Of a stretch of DNA of 64,000 bases, positions 53,735 to 62,601 are shown piece by piece. Origin of the DNA: Histidinibacterium lentulum (GTDB taxonomy: Bacteria; Pseudomonadota; Alphaproteobacteria; Rhodobacterales; Rhodobacteraceae); contig NZ_ML119090.1 of the NCBI RefSeq assembly GCF_003789055.1, positions 114,128 through 178,127 of the forward strand, given 5' to 3'. The translations under genes and the position numbers were made by a program. The number at the start of each line of letters is the position of its first letter. The first letter of the stretch is position 1. The notes under the pieces were generated by a model, which was not told the DNA's origin, made no database searches, and worked only from the letters and a program-made list of their open reading frames with translations.

Positions 53735-54487
53735 ATGGATGACTGGAAGCACCCTCTCGACACCGATGGACCCACGCCGATGTGGTTCCAGATCGCGGAA
53801 CGTCTGCGAAATGCCATCGAAACAGGCATGTTCGGGCCGGGGGATACCCTGCCGTCCGAAGCGGAGCTGAACCTCCAGTTCGGCGTCAGCCGCGCGACTT
53901 CGCGCAGCGCGCTCAACGATCTCGAGACGCGCGGCTACATCGTGCGGCGATCGGGGCGCGGCTCCATCGTCCTGCGCAAGCGGGTCGATCAGCCGGCCGA
54001 AGCTCTGTCGGGATTTTCGGAAGACATGCGCCGTCGCGGCCTCAGACCCTCGTACCGGGTGCTGAAGGTCGGCCGCGAGGCGGCGACGGCAAGCGTCGCC
54101 GAGGCGCTGGAGGTCAGACGCGGCGCCAAGGTGTTCCTCTCGCACCGTGTCCTGCTCGCGGACGACGAGCCCATCGGGCTCGCCCTCTCATGGCTGGCCC
54201 CCCGGCTCTTCCGGAACCAGGGGCCGCCCACCGCCGAAGAACTCGAGACGGGCTCGCTCTACGGCTGGCTGCAGTCGACATGCGGCGTCACCATGGGACG
54301 CGCACGGACGTATATCGAGTCCGCCGCGGCGGACCCTGTTCAGGCCGAGATCCTGGAGGTGGAGGAAGGGTTCCCCCTGCTCCTCGCCCGGCGGAATTCC
54401 TACGACACCGACGACAAGCCGATCGAGCATGTCGATCTGAGCTTCCGGTCCGACCGGTATCGGTTCCAGTTGGAGATGCGACGGTAG
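53735..54487 (+). CDS. GntR-family regulator, HutC/FarR subfamily
   Basis: The 250-residue protein has an N-terminal winged helix (about 15-75: MWFQIAERLRNAIETGMFGPG, PSEAELNLQFGVSRATSRSAL) and a C-terminal UTRA effector domain (about 95-240). UTRA domains bind small ligands such as phosphosugars. It is divergent from the six-gene ABC-kinase operon, so it most likely represses that operon until its ligand is present. Confidence 0.92.
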   Translation: MDDWKHPLDTDGPTPMWFQIAERLRNAIETGMFGPGDTLPSEAELNLQFGVSRATSRSALNDLETRGYIVRRSGRGSIVLRKRVDQPAEALSGFSEDMRRRGLRPSYRVLKVGREAATASVAEALEVRRGAKVFLSHRVLLADDEPIGLALSWLAPRLFRNQGPPTAEELETGSLYGWLQSTCGVTMGRARTYIESAAADPVQAEILEVEEGFPLLLARRNSYDTDDKPIEHVDLSFRSDRYRFQLEMRR

Positions 54488-54880
54488 GAGGTCAACCCGC
54501 AGCTGGTGTTCTGGCCTTGCGTGTTCCCGTCGTCAGCAAACGCGTCAAGTCCGGAGAGACCAGACACTTAGCCCTCAGGCTAAGTCTCCATGAACGCGAG
54601 ATCCGGCGGGTCGAAACGCGAAGCCGGCAGTCAGAAAGAGTTTTCAGGACGAAACCGCGCTCCCGAAAGCTGTTTCACCGTCCCCGAAACCGGTTTCGGT
54701 TTGATCGAGTAACGGGGACAGCACGCGCCCGCTCCGAGACCGCCCGCCGTCACCTTGTTGTTCGAGGGCCATCAGGTCATGGCGCGGAACCCGACAACTG
54801 CAGTCGGGTCCATCTCCCGCCCCGCCGAAGCCGCTGTCGCGACCGCGAGGCTCTCACGTCGGCCGCACTGGCCCGGCTGC
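54488..54880. other. Gene-free stretch with two strong palindromes
   Basis: This 393-base region separates gntR from the fcl gene. It holds a hairpin ACTTAGCC-CTCA-GGCTAAGT (54566-54585) and a perfect 16-base palindrome CCGAAACCGGTTTCGG (54684-54699). No gene is supported. The first may act as a bidirectional terminator; the second has operator-like symmetry. Confidence 0.5.
54566..54585. terminator. Perfect 8-bp-stem hairpin after gntR
   Basis: ACTTAGCC and GGCTAAGT flank a four-base loop, 78 bases after the gntR stop, facing the convergent fcl gene. No T-tract follows on either strand. Confidence 0.4.
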
Positions 54881-55837
54881 CTACAACCGCGCCTCGGCCG
54901 TATGGTCCAGAAACCAGCGGTATGTCTCGCGCACGCCCTGGTCCAGCGGGATGGAGGCACGCCAGCCCATGGCTTCGAGTCGCGAGACATCCATCAGCTT
55001 GCGGGGCGTCCCGTCGGGCTTCGTCGGATCGGTCTCGATGCGGCCCTGAAATCCCGTGACCTCGGCAACGAGCATTGCCAGGTCGAGGATGCTCACATCC
55101 GTGCCGCTGCCCACGTTGATATGGCTCAGCATCGGGTCCGTATTGGCCTCGTAGGTCTCGCGATCGAGGTCCATGACGAAGAGAGAGGCCTCGGCCATGT
55201 CGTCCACATGGAGAAACTCCCTACGGGGCGTACCGGTCCCCCAGATGACCACCTCGTCGCGACCCTCCTGCGCCGCCTCGTGAAAGCGGCGGATGAAAGC
55301 GGGCAGCACATGGCTCTTCTCCGGGTGGAAGTTGTCGCCCGGCCCGTAGAGGTTCGTCGGCATCACGCTCCGATAATCGACCCCATACTGCCGGTTGTAG
55401 CTCTCGCAGAGCTTGATCCCGGCGATCTTGGCGATGGCATAGGGCTCGTTCGTCGGCTCCAGCGTCCCGGTCAGAAGCGCATCCTCCCGCATCGGCTGAT
55501 CGGCATTGCGCGGGTAGATGCAGGAGGAGCCGAGTTGCAGCAGCCGCGTCACCCCGGCCTCGAAGGCCTGATGGATGACGTTGCACTCGATCATCAGGTT
55601 TTCGTAGATGAACTCCGCCGGATAGGTGTCGTTGGCGAGGATCCCGCCCACCTTCGCCGCGGCGAGGATCACGACCTCCGGCCTCTCCTGCTCCATGAAG
55701 GCCCGCACGGCCGCCTGATCCGTCAGGTCGAGCTCCGAATGGGTGCGCGTCACGGTCTCGACACCCTGCGACTCGAGCCGCCGCAGGATTGCGCCGCCCA
55801 CCATCCCGCGGTGGCCTGCCACGTAGATCCGCGTCAT
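54881..55837 (-). CDS. fcl: GDP-L-fucose synthase
   Basis: This 318-residue extended SDR makes GDP-L-fucose from GDP-4-keto-6-deoxymannose. The cofactor motif [15 protein letters not shown], Ser105 (LGSSCIYP) and the Tyr133/Lys137 pair ([10 protein letters not shown]) are intact, as are [19 protein letters not shown] and [12 protein letters not shown]. It lies 10 bases from the gmd stop, so both steps of the pathway are encoded together. The product would supply a fucosylated surface polysaccharide. Confidence 0.96.
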   Translation of the reverse strand: MTRIYVAGHRGMVGGAILRRLESQGVETVTRTHSELDLTDQAAVRAFMEQERPEVVILAAAKVGGILANDTYPAEFIYENLMIECNVIHQAFEAGVTRLLQLGSSCIYPRNADQPMREDALLTGTLEPTNEPYAIAKIAGIKLCESYNRQYGVDYRSVMPTNLYGPGDNFHPEKSHVLPAFIRRFHEAAQEGRDEVVIWGTGTPRREFLHVDDMAEASLFVMDLDRETYEANTDPMLSHINVGSGTDVSILDLAMLVAEVTGFQGRIETDPTKPDGTPRKLMDVSRLEAMGWRASIPLDQGVRETYRWFLDHTAEARL

Positions 55838-55847
55838 GTCCTGCCCT

Positions 55848-56969
55848 CTACCCTTCCAGTGCGACGGGAAGGTGATAGCCGTGGGACTTCAGGAACGCAT
55901 GGCGTTGCGCGGTCTTGAGATCCTCCGCCACCATCTCCGCGCACATCTCGCGCGCGGTGATCTCCGGCTCCCAGCCGAGCTTCGCCTTGGCCTTCGCTGG
56001 ATCGCCCAGCAGCGTCTCCACCTCGGCCGGACGGAAATACTTCGGATCGATCTGCACGATCTCCTTTCCCGGATGCACGGCTGGCGCCATGTCCCCCGTC
56101 ACCGCCGTCACCCGGCCAACTTCCGCCAGACCCTCGCCGTCGAAGACGAGCGTGATCCCCAGATCCGCGGCCGCCCAGGTGATGAACTCGCGGACGGAAT
56201 ACTGCTTACCCGTGGCGATGACGAAATCCTCCGGCGCCTCCTGCTGAAGCATCATCCACTGCATCCGGACATAGTCCTTCGCATGTCCCCAGTCCCGCAG
56301 CGCGTCTATATTGCCCATGTAAAGGCAGTCCTCGAGCCCCTGCGCGATATTGGCGAGGCCCCGGGTGATCTTGCGCGTCACGAAGGTCTCCCCACGCCGG
56401 GGACTCTCGTGATTGAAGAGGATCCCGTTGCAGGCATACATCCCGTAGGCTTCCCGGTAGTTCACCGTGATCCAGTAGGCGTACATCTTGGCGACCGCAT
56501 AGGGGCTGCGGGGGTGGAACGGCGTCGTCTCGGTCTGCGGAGTTTCCTGCACCAGCCCGTAGAGCTCCGAGGTCGAGGCCTGATAGAACCGCGTGGTCTT
56601 TTCGAGGCCAAGAAACCGGATCGCCTCGAGCAACCTGAGCGTACCCATGGCGTCCACATCGGCCGTGTACTCCGGGCTCTCGAAGCTGACCGCCACATGG
56701 GATTGCGCCCCGAGATTGTAGACCTCGTCCGGTCGCACCTCGGCCAGGATCCGGGTCAGGTTGGAACTGTCGGTGAGGTCCCCGTAATGCAGCCGGAGCT
56801 GCGGGTTCGCGTCGTGCGGATCCTCGTAAATGTGATCGATCCGCTGGGTATTGAACAGCGAGGCCCGGCGCTTGATGCCATGGACCTCGTAACCCTTCTC
56901 CAGCAGGAACTCGGCAAGGTAGGACCCGTCCTGCCCGGTGATCCCGGTGATAAGTGCGCGCCTCGTCAT
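55848..56969 (-). CDS. gmd: GDP-mannose 4,6-dehydratase
   Basis: Gmd converts GDP-mannose to GDP-4-keto-6-deoxymannose. The 373-residue product has the Rossmann motif [20 protein letters not shown], the [18 protein letters not shown] segment, the catalytic [12 protein letters not shown] (Tyr and Lys) and [16 protein letters not shown]. The length is normal. It overlaps the upstream glycosyltransferase gene by four bases and precedes fcl. Confidence 0.97.
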   Translation of the reverse strand: MTRRALITGITGQDGSYLAEFLLEKGYEVHGIKRRASLFNTQRIDHIYEDPHDANPQLRLHYGDLTDSSNLTRILAEVRPDEVYNLGAQSHVAVSFESPEYTADVDAMGTLRLLEAIRFLGLEKTTRFYQASTSELYGLVQETPQTETTPFHPRSPYAVAKMYAYWITVNYREAYGMYACNGILFNHESPRRGETFVTRKITRGLANIAQGLEDCLYMGNIDALRDWGHAKDYVRMQWMMLQQEAPEDFVIATGKQYSVREFITWAAADLGITLVFDGEGLAEVGRVTAVTGDMAPAVHPGKEIVQIDPKYFRPAEVETLLGDPAKAKAKLGWEPEITAREMCAEMVAEDLKTAQRHAFLKSHGYHLPVALEG

Positions 56970-57727
56970 GGTGTCGACGGATCCCTCTTCATGAACTGTC
57001 CGATCTTGCTGAAATTCTTTGCGGCCAGGGTTCCGATGCCCCCGACCCCGTGCCTGCGGATCGCGCGGTAGTCCTCGCTGCTCTTCCGGATGATCCGCCC
57101 CAGCGAACGGTTGCTCTCCCCGCCCACGCGCATCCGGACCATGACCTTCGGAATGTAGGCCAGCCGGATCTGCCCCTTCACGAGCCAGCGCAGCATCGCC
57201 TCATAGTCCGCCGCGATCCGGAAGTCCGTGTCGTACATCCCCCACCGCTCGAACACCTCCCGGCGAAGGTAGAGCGTCGGATGCGGTGGCATCCATCCCC
57301 GGCGGAGCTTGTCCGGGTGATAGTCGCCCGACGACCACATCCGGATCACGCGGGAGGGATCGGTAGCGCTGACATAGACGAGATCGCCATAGACGCCGTC
57401 GACATTTTGCTTGGTCATCACCGCGGCGACATCCGCGAGCACGGTTTCGGAGCCGAAGAGGTCATCGGAATGCATGAGCCCGATGACATCCCCCGTGGCC
57501 CGCGCGATCCCGCGGTTGATCGCGTCATAGATCCCGCCGTCGCGCCCCGTCTCCAGCCGCATGTCCGGCCCCGACAGCGACTGCAGCAGGTCGAGCGTCC
57601 CGTCGTCGGACCCGCCATCCTGGACGATGTGCTCGATGTCGCCGTAGGTCTGACGCCGCACGCTCTCCACGGCCGCCTCGATCGTGGCGCGGCGATTGTA
57701 GACGGCAGTGACGACCGAGAGCTTCAT
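56966..57727 (-). CDS. Family 2 glycosyltransferase, WcaE-like
   Basis: The 253-residue GT-A enzyme has the nucleotide-sugar-binding start [25 protein letters not shown] and the metal-binding DxD-type LMHSDDLFG, then [18 protein letters not shown] and [11 protein letters not shown]. The layout matches WcaE-like transferases of colanic acid clusters, which use GDP-fucose or related donors. Its coupling to gmd and fcl suggests it is a fucosyltransferase. No membrane segment is seen. Confidence 0.88.
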   Translation of the reverse strand: MKLSVVTAVYNRRATIEAAVESVRRQTYGDIEHIVQDGGSDDGTLDLLQSLSGPDMRLETGRDGGIYDAINRGIARATGDVIGLMHSDDLFGSETVLADVAAVMTKQNVDGVYGDLVYVSATDPSRVIRMWSSGDYHPDKLRRGWMPPHPTLYLRREVFERWGMYDTDFRIAADYEAMLRWLVKGQIRLAYIPKVMVRMRVGGESNRSLGRIIRKSSEDYRAIRRHGVGGIGTLAAKNFSKIGQFMKRDPSTP

Positions 57728-57840
57728 GACAGGGCTTTTTCCGGGGCAGCTGAGACTGCGGATGGCACTGCCCCCTGCCTCTGTCCAGCCTCGAGGCCCG
57801 ATCCATTGGGGACGATACCCCATCGCGCGTCTGTCCGGAG

Positions 57841-58029
57841 TTCCGGGATCTCACGCTCGGCATCGATGCCGCGATCGCACGACGCTGTGCCCGGCTTCAT
57901 GGTCCCGACCCGCACTCCGAGCGCGATGCACTGATTGCGGCCACGGCGCTGGAACATGGCCCGGCGGTCGTCGCCCGCAATACGGACGACTTTGCGAGCA
58001 CGGCCGCGAAGCCGAAAAGTCCGTGGCGC
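57841..58029 (+). pseudogene. VapC-type PIN-domain toxin, C-terminal fragment
   Basis: In this frame the sequence reads IDAAIARRCARLHGP, then SERDALIAATALEHG and VVARNTDDFAST, the C-terminal half of a VapC ribonuclease with two of its acidic active-site residues. The N-terminal half, including the first catalytic Asp, and any VapB partner are missing; an in-frame TGA lies at 57751. The frame stays open past 58029 without family similarity. It is a remnant. Confidence 0.65.
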
Positions 58030-58190
58030 GACTGGGTCAGGTCGCCAACGCTTCGCAGGCGTGAACGTCGTTTGCGTGGAAACCCGCCCGCCTGGGCTTG
58101 CAGCTCCCCCACGAGCGTCACTCTGAGGCGTGGGCGTGGAAGCCGCGAAGGAAATCGGTATTCTGAGATTCAAAGGATGGAGTCGAGCCC

Positions 58191-58631
58191 ATGTCGCAGA
58201 TAGCCCCGCCGAGAAACCTGACGCCCGGCCTGTGCAGGACGGTCGAGAGCGAAATGCTCAAAGCCTGCGCCGAGGTGGCCGCGCGGCACGGCCTCGTGGC
58301 CGAAGGGCTTGGTCTGCAGGCCATTTACCTGCGCTGGAGCTTCGAGTTCGGCATACGCGTCTCCATCCCCTTGCCTGACGGCTCGACCATGGACCCTGAG
58401 CGCATGCTCTTCGAAGCGTTTGCCGAAGAGTTCGGCCTGTCGGCCGACGACTTCGGACGAGAGTTTTCGACGGGACGCGAGCGGTTTCGCGTGACCGGGA
58501 TCGATCCCCGCCGACCCAGATATCCGATCTCCGCCAAGCGCATCCCGGACGGAAAGGACTACAAGTTCACGGCAGAGAACGTCGCGCGGCTGCTGCAGGC
58601 GGCGATGAGGACCGTGTCGCCTGAGGCGTGA
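58191..58631 (+). CDS. Hypothetical protein, 146 aa, phage-like family
   Basis: The 146-residue product contains a segment FRVTGIDPRRPRYPISAKR followed by KDYKFTAENVARLL. I associate this pattern, F-x-V-x-GI followed by YPI and Y-K-F, with uncharacterised proteins common in prophages and mobile regions, but I cannot name the family. No signal peptide or membrane segment is present. It sits among toxin-antitoxin remnants. Confidence 0.55.
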   Translation: MSQIAPPRNLTPGLCRTVESEMLKACAEVAARHGLVAEGLGLQAIYLRWSFEFGIRVSIPLPDGSTMDPERMLFEAFAEEFGLSADDFGREFSTGRERFRVTGIDPRRPRYPISAKRIPDGKDYKFTAENVARLLQAAMRTVSPEA

Positions 58632-58778
58632 GCCCTCATCGAGGGTCGGGGCTCGCGGGTGCGGTTCGAGAGAGACGGCGAGGTGGCGACGTTTCATCGC
58701 CCCCACCCTGCCAGGGAAGCCAAACGATAAGGGGCGCACGATGCGCGCGATTCCTTAATACGGGTTGGGGGTGACACC

Positions 58779-58919
58779 ATGACCAACACGATGACCTACA
58801 AGGGCTATGCTGCCCGTATCGAGCATGAGGACAACGACGGCATTTTCACCGGCAAGATTGCCGGGTCTATGGCCGGGCCCGTCGGAACCAGGGGTCGGCG
58901 GCCCACTGCAGGCGTGTGA
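58779..58919 (+). pseudogene. HicB-family antitoxin, N-terminal fragment
   Basis: The reading frame begins MTNTMTYKGYAARIEHEDND and continues GIFTGKIAG, a typical HicB N-terminus (about 29 residues). Similarity then stops, and the frame ends after 46 codons. The pseudo-RNase-H core and the C-terminal DNA-binding part are lost, and no hicA lies nearby. It is a remnant of a HicAB module. Confidence 0.75.
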
Positions 58920-59192
58920 TCGCGGGCCAGAGGATGGCCCGATAGCGGGCGGCGGCACTGGAGGGCGGCGCAGGCTCCAGCCCGTCCTGGTGGCGCGCGC
59001 CATGGCGGGGCCGCTGCGTCCGGCCCCTTACGCCAAATATTGAAGCCTAAGCGAGGGTTCCCGGCCGCCATCTATCTTGCGCAGTCGCTCACCACGCCTC
59101 GCTTCCGAAACGTGTCGCACAAGCGCTTGCACGCCGGATCGTGTAGCACTACGTGTATCAACGCGACGTTCAAAAGCAAGGAAAAGGATGAC

Positions 59193-59453
59193 ATGCCCTC
59201 ACCGCTGAACATTCGTGACATTGGCGAGGCACGAAAAGCCGCCCTCGACGCGGAGGCAAAGGCGACAGGCGCCTCCATCTCGGATATTGTCCGGGATTGG
59301 ATCGACGCGGGACTTGCGCGCTCTCAAGCCGAGCGCGCGCGCGCTGAATGGATCGCCGCCGCAGAAGCGGGCCTCGCCGACGAAGCCCGGCATCTCGAAC
59401 TGAACGGGCCCACCCTGGCGCGGTTCAGGAAGTTTTCGGCGACATCACCGTGA
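59193..59453 (+). CDS. CcdA/RHH-type antitoxin
   Basis: The 86-residue product has a ribbon-helix-helix-type N-terminal half (PLNIRDIGEARKAALDAEAK, ISDIVRDWIDAGLARSQ). Its charged C-terminal part (EWIAAAEAGLADEARHLE) would bind the toxin. AAGGA precedes ATG 59193. Its stop overlaps the GTG of the next gene (GTGA), giving the usual antitoxin-toxin order and coupling. Confidence 0.8.
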   Translation: MPSPLNIRDIGEARKAALDAEAKATGASISDIVRDWIDAGLARSQAERARAEWIAAAEAGLADEARHLELNGPTLARFRKFSATSP

Positions 59454-59749
59454 CCCAGGGGCGGATCCATCGCCTGCGAAGCGGTAGCGACCTCGTTTGC
59501 CGCATTCAAACCGATCTCGGCATCGAAACGCCGTATATTCTCTGTGCGCCGGTCCTCCCACGCTCCGAATGGGGGGCGCTCACGCCAAAGCTTCATATCG
59601 CCTTTCAACTGGATGGCAGCCCATACGTCCTACTCATGTCCCAGATGATCGCCCTGCCCGCCGCTGAGATTGGCCCGGCCATTGGAGATGCATCGGCCTG
59701 GCGCGACGACATCGTGGCCGCCGTGGACCTTCTGGTGTCGGGATTCTGA
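59450..59749 (+). CDS. CcdB-family toxin
   Basis: The 99-residue product matches the CcdB fold pattern: VYR-like IHRLRSGSDLVCRIQTDL, IETPYILCAPVLPR, a central strand LHIAFQLDGSPYVLLMSQMIALPA and the C-terminal helix AWRDDIVAAVDLLVSGF ending in GF, which CcdB uses to poison gyrase. The GTG start overlaps the antitoxin stop. The ends look intact, so the pair may be functional. Confidence 0.82.
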   Translation: MTQGRIHRLRSGSDLVCRIQTDLGIETPYILCAPVLPRSEWGALTPKLHIAFQLDGSPYVLLMSQMIALPAAEIGPAIGDASAWRDDIVAAVDLLVSGF

Positions 59750-60006
59750 CAGAGTCGGAACCCACCAATGGTCTGGTGGCCGGTCACGGGTCTGCAGGGT
59801 GTCGCCTGCACTCATGCGCGTCGAAACCGGGTGAGTCCCTTGGAGACGGACATGGTATGGCGTTTCGGTCTGTCCCGACGAGAAGCTGCGTTATCGGGGG
59901 TTTGAGGGGGGGGGGTGGCAGTCACGCGAAGCGGGCGGTCAGGGGGCACCATGCTCTTTCCCAAAGCCATCGGAGAAACGGACCCCTGCAACTCAGACTT
60001 TCAACC

Positions 60007-60609
60007 TTAGGTTGAAAATGGCTTCGTTTTTGCATTTTTGTCCTGTGAGGCCATCCAACGCCGGAAGGCGCGGCGCCTGCGTCCTTCCGCTCGTTGGCGG
60101 TGACACCGAATGGCCTCGAGTTTGCGTCGGCGCTTTGCGGTGTTCCATGTCCTTATGTAGGTCGTGAATCTGAACCGCCTTGCCTGGCCTGGCACATGAC
60201 CTGGCGGATCCAGCGCAATTGCAACGCGCGTATAATCCGCCTGCTGTTTCAGGTGCATTGTCCCCGACAGGACGTCTTCGACGGTCACGCGCTCTGGTGG
60301 CCAGGCCGTCTCGAGGACATGGTCAAGCGCCGCTCGTTCGGCAGCTATGCAGCGCTCGAGGTGCGCCTCGGCCTCTGCAAGCGCGAGCGTGGCCTGCTCA
60401 TCAACGCCTTCCGCAAGCAAAGGCACAACAGCGTCCGGAAAGCCAGTAATGGTGCGGTACCATCGCATCAGGTCGCCCTGTTCCACCGCCGTGGTCAGTC
60501 CGTGGCTTCTTGAGTTCGATGACGCACTTCGCTTTCCGGCCTCGGTCTTCGGCCCTGTGCTCATGGCCGCGTTGCGGCGATTGGCCGTGCGCTGGCGTTC
60601 AGTCGTCAT
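60007..60609 (-). CDS. Hypothetical protein, 200 aa, with STGPKT N-terminal motif
   Basis: The product begins with NRRNAAMSTGPKTEAGKRS and a following SRSHGLT. This N-AxxSTGPxTxxGKxxS-N-HG pattern recurs at the N-terminus of many uncharacterised bacterial proteins. The middle is a Glu/Ala-rich helix with Cys, and the C-terminus is very basic (KRRRKLEAIRCHRQRAEGRRRRA), which would suit nucleic acid binding. It overlaps the upstream gene by 11 bases. Confidence 0.65.
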   Translation of the reverse strand: MTTERQRTANRRNAAMSTGPKTEAGKRSASSNSRSHGLTTAVEQGDLMRWYRTITGFPDAVVPLLAEGVDEQATLALAEAEAHLERCIAAERAALDHVLETAWPPERVTVEDVLSGTMHLKQQADYTRVAIALDPPGHVPGQARRFRFTTYIRTWNTAKRRRKLEAIRCHRQRAEGRRRRAFRRWMASQDKNAKTKPFST

Positions 60610-61234
60610 CGTTGACGACGAGCACCGCGTCCTCGATTGGCGCCCGGGCCGTCAGTGTATCGAGATCGCCGCGAAGCCGTCGGCGGCGCTCTTCCATCTG
60701 CGCAATGTGGCGCTCCAGCGGCTCGAGGGTCGGGGCCAGCTCGACATATGCTTTCGCCAGAATCTCCGGGACAGAGAAGCCCTTCGCGGCCAACTCCTCC
60801 GACGCCTTTTCGTGCGACGCAGCATTTGCCCCCGCAAGCGCGGCGGCCTGAGCTCGCGACTCCGGATCGGTTATGAGGCCCTCGAAAATGCCGCCTCCGG
60901 CAAATGCGCCTGCCGCGAGTTCTCGAAAACGGTTCCTGATCATGGAGTCCCGCATTCGTCGGTAGCGGTAAGCCTCCCATTCAAGGCCGATGATGTTCTC
61001 CGCAAGAACCCGCTCGTATGGCGTCGCCGGGTTCAGATCATTCAGAAGCGCCTCGCGCAGAGCCTCGTGGCTCATCCTGTCTTCACCCGGGAGCAAGTCA
61101 CGCCCCGGAACAATGTCAAGTACGTCATCAGAACTCGACTTTTTCGTCCTGGACTTGGGCGGCTTTGACATCTGCATCTTGTGGCGGTGTGATGATTGTT
61201 TCCAGATATTAGTACAAACCATGAACATCTTCAA
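60599..61234 (-). CDS. Hypothetical protein, 211 aa
   Basis: The protein has a basic N-terminus (SKPPKSRTKK), a conserved-looking core NPATPYERVLAENIIGLEWEAYRYRRMRDS and an Ala/Glu-rich second half. The start is uncertain; ATG codons occur at several places in the first 22 codons. I recognise the core as belonging to proteins of alphaproteobacterial accessory DNA, without a known function. It is coupled to the 200-residue protein gene by an 11-base overlap. Confidence 0.6.
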   Translation of the reverse strand: MKMFMVCTNIWKQSSHRHKMQMSKPPKSRTKKSSSDDVLDIVPGRDLLPGEDRMSHEALREALLNDLNPATPYERVLAENIIGLEWEAYRYRRMRDSMIRNRFRELAAGAFAGGGIFEGLITDPESRAQAAALAGANAASHEKASEELAAKGFSVPEILAKAYVELAPTLEPLERHIAQMEERRRRLRGDLDTLTARAPIEDAVLVVNDDD

Positions 61235-61255
61235 CCTGCCAATGTCGCGCTAGTC

Positions 61256-61267
61256 TGATCGCGATCA
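61256..61267. promoter_or_regulatory. Perfect 12-base palindrome TGATCGCGATCA
   Basis: The palindrome lies in the 41-base gap between the XRE gene and the 211-residue protein gene, both on the minus strand. It could be an operator for the XRE protein, although this is inference. Confidence 0.35.
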
Positions 61268-61275
61268 CAGTAGTC

Positions 61276-61533
61276 TCACGGACCGGCGGGGCGATGCAGC
61301 CGGATGCCTGGACGATCCTCTGGCGTGCCGATGAACTCGATGCCAGCGGATTCAAACGTACTGCGGATCGTCTGGAGGTGACCCTTCCTGGACTTGGGCA
61401 CACCCGTCGTTGCTTCGTATCTTTTGATCGTCGCCGTACCTACCCCGGTCTTCATCGACAGTTCGGCAACCGACCAACTGAGCACTGCTCTCGCAGCTCT
61501 AATTTGCTCTGCCACGATGTTAGCATCTTGCAT
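61276..61533 (-). CDS. XRE-family helix-turn-helix protein, 85 aa
   Basis: The short product contains an HTH of the Cro/C1 type: IRAARAVLSWSVAELSMKTGVGTATIKRYEAT, then SRKGHLQTIRSTFESAGIEFIGT, the pattern of XRE proteins that end shortly after the HTH. ATG 61533 starts translation; the longer frame upstream overlaps the integrase gene. It could control the downstream unknown pair. Confidence 0.85.
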   Translation of the reverse strand: MQDANIVAEQIRAARAVLSWSVAELSMKTGVGTATIKRYEATTGVPKSRKGHLQTIRSTFESAGIEFIGTPEDRPGIRLHRPAGP

Positions 61534-61562
61534 TGTGATCCATTTGGCATCATATTGATGGC

Positions 61563-62465
61563 ATGCAAAAGATGCCCACTTCCAACTGGCGCGCTGCCAT
61601 CCAACGCCTCGAAGGCGCCTACTCGCCTGCAACCATGCGCAGCTACCGGGCCGATGTCGAGGCTTTCGAAACCTGGTGCGCGACCGCGGGAATCGAGGCG
61701 TTCCCGGCGAGCACTGCTGCGCTCTGTGCCTTCCTCGAAGCCCAAGGCAAGGAGAAGGCCCCATCTACTGTGCAGCGGCGCCTCTACGCGATACGGAAGG
61801 TGCACCGCCTCCTCGGCCTCGAGGATCCGACCCGAGATGAAGAGGTCAATCTCGCTCTGCGCCGCGTCAGACGCGCGAAACCCAGCCGCCCCCGCCAGGC
61901 GAAAGGCCTGACCAGCGACTATCTCGCGCGCTTTCTGGCCGCGCAGCCCGACAGCCCCTGGGGCATGAGAAACCGGGCCATGCTCAGCCTCGGCTACGAA
62001 CTCCTGACCCGGCGGTCCGAACTCGTCGCCTTGCGGGTCGGCGATCTGGAATTGGCCGACGACGGGACGATGCGTGTACTGATCCGGCGCGCCAAGAACG
62101 ACCCGTTCGGCGAGGGCCGCATCGCGTTTACCTCCGCTCGAACCGCCGCGCTCGTACTCGGCTGGCTAGACTGGCGAGGTCCGGGCATCGATCCCCTCTT
62201 CTGCCCGATCTACCACGGCAAACCGATCGATCGCGCACTCTCTTCGGATACCGTCAAGCGTCTAGTGAAGGAGGGCGCCCGGCGGGCCGGCATGGCGCCG
62301 GACGACGTTGCCGCCTTCTCCGGCCACTCGATGCGCGTGGGCGCCGCGCAGGATCTTCTCCGACGTGGACACGATACGGCGGCCATCATGCGGGCCGGAG
62401 GCTGGACGTCGGTCAACATCCTGTCGCGCTATCTCGCCAAGGCCGAACAGAACGTCTGGATATGA
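61563..62465 (+). CDS. Tyrosine-type site-specific integrase
   Basis: The 300-residue recombinase has a SAM-like N-terminal core-binding domain (about 10-105) and a catalytic domain with the likely active set Arg150 (LTRRSEL), Lys178 (RRAKND), His255 and Arg258 (GHSMRVG), Trp281 (GGWTS) and the nucleophile Tyr290 (LSRYLA). All catalytic residues are present. It is divergent from the XRE gene by 29 bases. No att site could be identified. Confidence 0.92.
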   Translation: MQKMPTSNWRAAIQRLEGAYSPATMRSYRADVEAFETWCATAGIEAFPASTAALCAFLEAQGKEKAPSTVQRRLYAIRKVHRLLGLEDPTRDEEVNLALRRVRRAKPSRPRQAKGLTSDYLARFLAAQPDSPWGMRNRAMLSLGYELLTRRSELVALRVGDLELADDGTMRVLIRRAKNDPFGEGRIAFTSARTAALVLGWLDWRGPGIDPLFCPIYHGKPIDRALSSDTVKRLVKEGARRAGMAPDDVAAFSGHSMRVGAAQDLLRRGHDTAAIMRAGGWTSVNILSRYLAKAEQNVWI

Positions 62466-62601
62466 CGCCGGACAAGGCCCCTGCCCTTCCTGCTCCCATG
62501 CGCGTGGTCAGACTGCTTCCTCAGCTCCCGACGAGCCATGTCCGTCGCGGCATGGCCAGCAAAGCTCTGAGTCTCAGCCGTCTCGCCGTCTCTCGCTGGA
62601 T

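Noticed and set aside
57802..58201. A complete VapC toxin gene
   Set aside because: Only the C-terminal half is recognisable, no start codon or N-terminal Asp is present and an in-frame stop lies upstream, so I list it as a fragment.
59906..59915. A run of ten G residues
   Set aside because: It lies outside any supported gene or promoter, so phase variation cannot be argued. It may also be a sequencing artefact.
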